DNA of 64,000 nucleotides, taken from NCBI GenBank assembly GCA_031763025.1, contig JASSKH010000021.1, forward strand, positions 10,686,776-10,750,775, in the 5' to 3' direction. The notes beneath the pieces were generated by a model. The model did no database searches. It was not told where the DNA came from and saw only the letters and a list, made by a program, of their open reading frames with translations. Shown here piece by piece: positions 52,101-61,100 of this stretch. The first letter of the stretch is position 1. Every line of letters starts with the position of its first letter. Position numbers and translations under genes: made by a program. The stretch is from Macrocystis pyrifera. Lineage: Eukaryota; Sar; Phaeophyceae; Laminariales; Laminariaceae.

Positions 52101-55100
52101 CATTTGCTCCTGATTACTACTATTTTCCCCCGGAATAATCCTCAAGGTCACTCACATCCGACAGCGGGCACAAAATTCATCGAATTCTGGTTCTTGGTGT
52201 AGTATCTAGATTGTGTCTAGTTGTTGGAGAGGGGCCTGATAAACATTCGGTACCGCCCCCACTGCAAGATAGCGTGGGTCGCGGGTAATAGCCTTTCCCC
52301 GATGACGGCTTCCAGCAACGCGCGTATCACGTACTGCAATTCCTTGGTAGTACCTTGGTGTAAGCTTAATCTGACGGTGTACGGGTAGTGGTAGTACCTT
52401 GGTGTAAGCTTAATCTGACGGTGTACGGGTAGCTGGAAGAGGGGCCGCAGCACCCTCTTACTGCTGCAGAAGCTCCTAACGCACTCGAATCGGGCTCGTA
52501 TACACATCGCGCAGCCAAGATATAGGGTACGCACCCAAGGTCGTCCCGTAGACTCATATTTCGGCTGTAGTACAACCCCACCGCCCGACCTCGTAACCAT
52601 GCTTCCGTAGCTGTATGGTCTTTGCTGCAGTACGCTCGGCTCACCAAACGCGTCCGAATACATCGCAATGGATACCCTACAGTTGATGTCGTCCAAGGCG
52701 TAGACATCGGACGGCGAAACCAGGCCGCGTAGGCATGGTGCTGCAGAGTCCCAAGGGTGCCGATCGACTGACGGATGTTCTCACCTTCAGGAGCTACCCT
52801 CAGTTCTGTTTGTATGAACACTCATCCCTCATCTTCAGGCGTCATATTTCTCGGGTTGCTCCCCAGTTCGTGCTCGTGGTAGGCGAACATCTACCTGTTA
52901 ATATTACTACGACTTGTCGCTGCTATTGCTGAAACAAGCTGCTGAACGTTCTGCCGTTTCGTTCGTATTGCGAGGACCAACTTCGACCCGCAAAGCGGTT
53001 ACTCCGTCTGCAAGCATCGATCATATAAATAGACCTCCTCGATGGAGTTTCCTGCTCGAACGTCGTCGATCTTTGTTCGCCGTTCTTTTCTTGACGATGT
53101 TTGCGGTCGAAAAGGCTTTCTGGCTGACGGTGAATTGTCATTCAAAGAGGAACGTACCCCAACACATTTTCAAAGCCATGTGTCTCTAAGATTGTGATTT
53201 CGTTTCATCACCAGTCCATAGCTTTCGGCAGGTTTCATCTGGTCGCGTGAAAAACAAATTCACACTTCAGATAGGTCATGACCTACATATAGTTCATCTA
53301 CTGCAGTTCCTCACCTGCCGTCGCGGGAGAAGGTGCAAGATCTGCACTGTACAGATCTATCTCAGGAAGCATGTGCCAAAAAATAATGGTGCAGATGAGG
53401 AGTGTCCCAACCTGCATCATGAGCTAGATCACACCGAACAGGAAATATATCTGGCTTGAAATATCTAGATCATGAACCGTAGGAATCGAGCATCTATCCG
53501 AGGTGTGAAACATTTCTCGAAGACGTTTTTTTTTTTTGGGGTGGGGGTATACAGAGCTTCTGGGTTAGTTAGGAGCCTGAGGAGCGCTAGGCTGCATACT
53601 GTAGTCTAGAGCCGCGCTGTGCCGTAAAGATGGCTGCATGTTCCAAGCCCAAAAGTCTTCCCACGCCGGGACGCTCCAACCGATGCAGATAAGGAGCCAC
53701 ACAACCATTGTATATTTTCATCCGATGAGTGTTGCATACAAACTCATTCAAATTGTGAATCGGGCCTCAGCTTGCAATATTTTCGCAAAAAGTCGGTTGT
53801 CACGTGGGGTGTACAGCTACTGAAGTGAGGAAGCACCTGAGTAACCGTTGCTTCCTCGAACAGCGCTTCTGCCGCATCGTACCTCGCGTTCTCTTACAGC
53901 TCCTCCTGTAATTTAGGAGGGTCTCAGGAGCATCAAGTGCATCGTCTATGGCTCTTAGCCCTTTCAGGCCTGCATGCCCCTTTGGAGGACAAGCCAGTCA
54001 AACGTCAGGACGTTTGTCCCCAATACAGGACCTGCAGTCCTGCAACGGATAACAGTGTCTAACAGGAGCTTCGGAAACAATAGAGGCACCCCTGTACCGC
54101 AACACACCTCCGTGGTCATCGGGGCCTCAGTCAAACTGGTAGCAAAATTGAAAAGGGAACATACACAAGGTTCTCCCCCTTCGGACGAAAATCGGACGTG
54201 GGGTGTTTCGCAGGATACAATGCGATGTCATTACGCGTGGCTGAAAACACAAACGAAAGAGGTCCACCAGCCGTTGAACGTTCGGAAGTCTATATCACTC
54301 TGGGCGGAAATATAATGATCGTTTAGACATTAAGATGGAGAATAAGCGGTTATTCTATTAACACCCAAAGTAGTATTAACGCCCAACAAAACGAACACTC
54401 TGGCCACCAGCGAAAGGAAATTGATGTGTATATATGTCTATATGTGGTCTGTATATGTTGCCGTTTGTTGGTTGTCCGAAGGGTGAGCGAGACGACAACC
54501 GCGAGCAACGATTGAAGAGGAGAAAACGCCGGCGACGCCAGGCCCTGGACCAATCAGACCAACTAGACCTACCCTCTCATAGGCACCAAACGACAGGCAA
54601 GTGCTGAGAGAGACTTTGAGAATATAGAAATGGATCCGAAGGGGGGCCAGAGGGGGCGTGGCGGGGGGACAAAGAGGGAGGAGGGGGGCGGGGGTGTACT
54701 CGTTATCATACATGGCCGTAGTCGTATGACAATAGACCCTCGCATCCCTACAATGCCGGGCCAGAGGACCTCGGGCTTTCACCGACCAAGCAGTAATGGC
54801 TTGCACAAATCGCGAAGCGCCGTGCAGTCTTCGACGAGTCGCATAAAGGGTGAGCTGTATCGTACTAAGAACCGCTGGTGAGGTGGACTTGCATATGGAC
54901 GACAGCTTCATTGAGTTACTATATTTTCCGGTGTGGTCACTTCCAGAGGCAGCAATGGGGTTATTATGTAACTGCCTCGTGGGTGCGTTTCCTTAAGCAC
55001 TACGTGACACGACCATTCCCCTCGTGCGGAGTAAAGGTTCTCCACCCCGCACATACGATCAAACTCGATCGCCAGCCGTGACCAATCGACCGCCAAAAAC

Positions 55101-58100
55101 CAAAATGGTTCCCCGGTTGTCCACCTCGCGTAGTGAGCGGCATGCTTTAGTGTCGTTGCCAGCCGACGTCAACCCAACCTGTATACCAGGTACACTATAG
55201 GAGGGGGTGGGGGGGCAGGAAGAGGGCAGAAGGGGTAGGAGGGGCGACGGAGGAGGGGGTGTGAGGGGTAGGGGGATGTAGAAGAGAGAGTGGGGAGAGA
55301 GGGGGGGCAAAGGGACCAGGAGGCAACGAGGGGGGAAGAAAGAGGGGAGCGGGCGGACTTGAGAGTTGGTGTAGGGGTACCTCTGTAGCTAGCAAGTGTT
55401 GGGTTTATTCATCAACCGCGTCGAAACAGTTGGAGCCTGTTTTTCTACTCCGAAAAAAATTATCCACGATCAGTTAGAGGGTTCGAATATGGCAGTATCA
55501 CCATAGTTCGTATCTCACCCCAACTACTGTAGAGTGTATATATTAACATCTTAAACTATTTTTCTGATGTAATATCATCGTTTGCGGGACTACACGAACC
55601 ACTGCGCAGGAGGGCCCTTCCTCACCGCTGTCTCGGACTTAAACCTGCCGAAATTTACTGCCGCGGCGTTGTCGGACCGGTTCGGCGTCAGAGCGGTGGC
55701 ACTTCAGGTATACTCGTTGTAGGAAACACAGCATCTAGTAAGAAACAAGATACCTATTGAGAAACAAAACATCTACTATAGTATTAAACAGGATGCAGCG
55801 TTCGAAACAGGACATATCTAGAATAGGAGACAGGACATCTACTGTAGTCAGAAACAACACCCCTTGCAAGACCAGGGCAGTTCGCACGAACGGGATATTC
55901 GGTGAGAAACTGGGCATCTACTATAGCCAGAAACTTGATACCTAGTAACAAGCAGGACACCTATTAATACCGTAAGAAGACCGGCATCTTGTACAGGCCA
56001 TGACTCCAACAGATGATTAAGACACCGAATGAGAAACAGAGTATGTAGTAAAAAGCATAAAAGTTATCAATAGTAACCAACAGGAAAAATATTAATAGTA
56101 ACAGTTCGGGACAACGATTAAGGAGCAGGACATCCATGCCGAAACATGACATGTACCATTAAGAAACAGGACATCTATATACTGTTGTAAGTATGAGGAG
56201 ACCCATAGTAGGATACAGGACTCCTAAAGCAGTAAGAACCAGGAAATCTACAGCAATAGCAGTCATAAACAAATACCTGCGCGGAAACGGGGCACCTGTT
56301 ACACCCAGTAAGAAATTCGGAAGACAGTAGGAAACAGATCTATTGGTATTGATATTAATAGTAAGAACATGACATGTGCTGTAGTATAACGAGAAACAGA
56401 ATATCAATTACGGGGGGCCATAATAAATAGGACCTACGGTACACACAAAAACCTATATGTTTACCAATTTATACTAGCAATATTTGGTCCTATTTACTAC
56501 GGTCCCCCGTAACAGTAAAACACTGGGCATCTACAGTAGTGTAACCCTCTCGGTATGAGAGAAAGAAAAGTTGACGGTAAAAAGAGACTGTGAAAAGGAA
56601 CACGCCTACACTACTGCAGTAAAACACAAAACATACACCGACAGCAAGAAGCGGAACACAGAACCAGGACAACTGGTCTACAGTAGGAACGGGGGTGTTG
56701 GCTCAGCCGAGACTTCATATTTGAGCAAGCGTGCGTTGTTCCACGCCAAACTCGGTACAACGTCTCCCGAATGTTCATATGTTCGGTTTATTTCAGCCTG
56801 GCTCCCTTACTGCGTCGTTTCCGTAGAAGATACTACTGCACTGGTGCCACTGTGAGCGAAAAGGTAAGGCGAATGGTCTTCACGTTTACGACGCCAAAGA
56901 TCCTTCCATATATTTTGTAGTTATTGGTGGTATACTGTATCGTGTATGACGTCAACACCTCGACAATGTTTCAAAAAACAATGCAAGAAGGATACGACTA
57001 AGGTTGTTGAGAGGTCTTGACCCGACCCGCGATTCGAGTCAGGGGGTCTTCAAACTCTCGCGGGTCGGGTCGGGTCGGGTAGGGTCGGTGGACTCGGGTT
57101 GTAGGTGACCCCATCCGACCCGACCCACGCGCTTTGACCCGATGCGTGAACAGCTCTGGATAAAACGATTTTTCCGGGTATTACGGTAGCAAACAGTTTG
57201 TCTCCCGATACGGGACCACAGTTTCAAAAGGGCGATACGGTAACCGATCAAGGATTACTGCAATAGGCTAGGGTCGTTGACATGTTTGTTTGGGGACTAT
57301 AGGGTAGGCCATAACCTCCAAACAAGACGGGGGACCGGCCGATCGTCAATAGAGTACGCCCGTACAGTAGTAGTGCATCATAGTATGACGGTCGGGCTCG
57401 TGGGGCTCGTGTCATACGTGTCCGTACGTTGTACATGCATTACGAAGTACTTACATGCATGCATGCGTCGGAAACCTTTCAACGCCGGCAAACGTTGTGC
57501 GGCCGATCGCCATTGAGTCTGGCTGCAGTTCTCCTCTGAAGTTCCGCACGGGATACGTGCCTAAGGCATTTCACTGTCTCCAGAAGGATTCAACTCCTTT
57601 TCAACATCCACCGAACACCGCCAATACATGTGGGCAGTGTATGTTTACAGGGGATAACCAAGAGTCAGGACTGCTTGGGCAGGCTTGTCTGCTATTCGAC
57701 ACGCTGCTACGATAAGGCCCACTCTCGCCACCCAAATACGTCGGCGACAGTACGATAACAGCCGCACAACTCAATTCGATCAAACTTCAGGCTTCGCTGG
57801 ATTTACTGTTCAGCTTGGAGACACTGCGGCCGTCCTTTCCCAGAGCTGGAGCATTTCTCGCTCGTTCTACGGGAGCTTCACGACTCCGGGGCGCTCGCTC
57901 TGACCCTACACACCAGAACCCTCGTCTCGCGACTTGGAGGGCTACGCCTTGTGGATATCAGGCACAGGTAGACAGAACAGTGCTGCTCTGCCGGTGGGGG
58001 TGCGCCTTTTCAGCACAAGCATTTCTCACTGACGGAGATGTCTTCAATCCCTTTGGGAACCCTATTTAGCGATTAAAAGAACGATGAAAACAGCGATGAC

Positions 58101-61100
58101 TTTGGGGTTAACGACCGACTGCGAGCAGCGTGGGTGCTCCGCAGTGTACGTGTCGTGCGACCATGTGATGGTCCCGTGCCGTACGAACCCTCTAGCATTG
58201 TAACTCGTACACCAAACTGTGCCTTCCCCCGTCGATGCGGGGCCCGCCGCATGTAACCATCACTTTTGTTCGTCAAACGTTCACTCTGAAGTCCCAAGAG
58301 GGTGAACTGGGGACCTATCCACTGCAGTTGAATATGCTGTAGAGATACGTTGTGACTCATTTTTTTCTTCCTTAGATAACCAGCCGCCGATGGGGTGATC
58401 TATCTAGGGCAACCTCTTTGCGATTAACCCCGAAAGAGCGACCAAACAAATGATTACTCTTGCTGGCGTTCGCGACTGTCCACGAGCAGCAGCGGGAGCG
58501 TCCAGCACAGTAGTACGGGCGGGATCATGTTGCGTCCGTGCCGAACGACTCCTTGCGTCGTATATATGGTACAGCAGGACACAATTTAGTCTGCATCATC
58601 CCCCAATTACTCAGTTGCCGGTGTTCTATCCATAGTCAGTTTTTTTCATCATTTTTTTCCGTCTGAAGTCCCGAGAAGGTTACGTTTCATTTTTATTGAA
58701 AAAAACTCCTATTACGGGGGTCCATAGTTAACGGGACCAAATTTTGTTAGTAAAAATTGGCAAATATATAGTTTTTTATGTACATCATAGGTCCTGTTAA
58801 CTATGGACCCCCGTAATAGATGTCTTCAGTAGGGTGAGGTATCGAATTCTCCAAGAAACAGAAACCTCAAGAAAAAATCAGGTTCTACTTCTATCGCAGC
58901 ACACGTAATTTTACGTTGACTCTAGTTGTACCTGGTGTGTGCAAACACACGATCGCGAATGGATGGGTGGTGAAGGCTCGTAGCCCTTTGGCGCTTCGTG
59001 CAGCCTGTCCTCACAATCACTGGTGGACCACCACCACCACCTGCTATGGTGTCATAGTCAGCGCATCCAATGTCACTGTACATCCCGCACAGCAGTTGTG
59101 ATAATAATTGTAGCAGCTCGGTAATTTTTTATACATATACTTTTCTTCTTTCCTCCGTTGTGTGGCGTCTAGGTGGGCTGGTTCTCTTGCAAGACCGCCG
59201 CGTCGAAAGGACGTGGTGGTCTTGCCGCACCCTGCTCTGCCGGCGGTAGCGGCGCAGCCGTGGCTCACGAGAAAGGGGTGCCTGGCTGCCGCGTTTCTGC
59301 TGCTCGAGCAAGGCAGTAATACCGGAACACGGCAGGCCAAGATGTCAGGTATGGAGCACCTTTGGCATGCTTAATCGGGGCTTATCCCAATGCCGCTCGC
59401 TACGGCAGGTATCGGAGTAGCACCTTTGCACCAAGTATTTTCTCACTGACAGATCTTCGCGACCATTGTAACTGAGAAAGTAATACCATTTGGGTGTTAC
59501 AGTATTTTTTATTCCACCAGCAATACGGCCATGGTTCCGCTCGTGGCGCTCGTCCTGCATTACCCATAGTAGTATTATATACCTGGAATGGTACAGTAGC
59601 TCCCGCAGTGTGCTGTGATGTATCACAGTGAACGGAAACTAAAGGGTAAGGACCACCATTCGTGGTGGTATCAACCTCGGCGTATGTCCGGTTTTGTCCC
59701 GGGCTGTTAGAGTTGTAAATGTATGGAAGAACTTATGGCCCGGAGATGGGACCCTATCATCTCTGCGTGCATCGGAGCATCGACCATGAGCCCCAGCTAA
59801 ACCTGAAATCAGCCAGTGGGGTTGGGGCTTCGACACGTTACAGGGTGGTGTCGATCCGGGGGATGTCCGTTTTTGTGCCTGGTTTGATGGAGGTGTAGAT
59901 TTATGGAACGATTTCTGGTCCAGGGTTGAGACCTTGTCATCCCCCGGGTGCGGCGAGACCTCGCCGTTGCCTTGGGGGGGAACTCTTGCCGCGGGCTGGT
60001 TCCATCGCACCCAGTGTCCAACCTTAAATCACACAGTTGGGTCGGAGATTGCACACTTTGCAGAGCGGGCTCGACCCAGGTCGTGTACATTTTTGTCACC
60101 GGGTTGTTAGAGCTGTAGATGTATTTCAGGAACAACATTCCACGGATGTGACCGTATCACCCCCGAGTGCGGCGGGACCAAGGCATAATGTTGGCGGGAA
60201 ATTCTCGTGGCTCCACTAAACCTGCCGATCAGAACTCAACCCGTGGGTTGGGGTTTCGACACCTAGCATGGCGGTATCGACCGGAGGGGTGTTGGACTAG
60301 TAAGCATATTTAAGTGTTTTCGATCCGGGGACGAGACCTTATCGTTCTCGGGTGCAGCGGATCCTCGACATGTCCCGTGGGGAAACTCTCGCCGCGCGCT
60401 GGCTCCATGATCTCCACCCAGTCAGAAAGCAATCAGTGACGATAGACTTTCCGCACCTTGCGGGGGGGTATCGACCCGAGAGATGTCCGTGTTCGTCCCT
60501 GGATTCTTGGAGTTGTACATGTATGAAAGAATTTATGATTCGGCGATGTAAAATTATCGTCCCCAGGTGCGGCGGCATCTCGAGATTTGCCCTTCGCCGA
60601 GCGCTGGCTCCATGAGCCCTGTTAATCGGAAATCAGCCCATGAGGGTGGGGTTCCCACACTTCGGGAGGCGATATCGACTGGGGGAGGTGTCGTTTTGTG
60701 TCGTCGGGTTGTCTGGTTCGTACTTCTACGGAAGGGTTCATGATGAAGGGATAGAACCCTGTCGTGCCCGGGTGCAGCGAGACGCTGACCTTTTCCCGAG
60801 GGAAAATTCTCGCCGCGCTCCGGCTCCATGAGGCCCAGGCAAATATTAGTCAGCCGTGGGATTGGGTTTTCCACACTTTTCAGGGCGGTATCGACCCAGG
60901 GGATATCTGATTTCGTCCCCCGTCTTTTGTACTTGTACATGAACGGAAAGATCCGGGGACGAGACCTTCTCATCCCCGGGCGAGGTAGGACCTCCACGGT
61001 ATCCCGAAGGGAAAATCTCGGCGGGCGCTGGCTCCATAAGTTCCAGGAAAATCATGAATCAGTCGTTGGGGGTGGGGTTTTCACACCTTTCGGGGCGGTA

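Larger units (their letters stand above)
51836..59172 (+). other. Long intron or intergenic region, repeat-rich
   Basis: Contains a 44-bp tandem duplication (52,345-52,432), family-A elements (52,024-52,138; 56,405-56,515; 58,709-58,819), a family-C copy (54,690-55,000), a G-rich tract (55,195-55,360), a degenerate array (55,725-56,690) and a GC-rich hairpin (57,019-57,071). ORFs at 52.2-54.3 and 57.4-58.1 kb show no domain I trust. Confidence 0.45.

Noticed and set aside
59639..60997. Pro/Arg-rich ORFs on the minus strand
   Set aside because: Shadows of the 208-bp satellite, with the same phrases recurring at the unit spacing.
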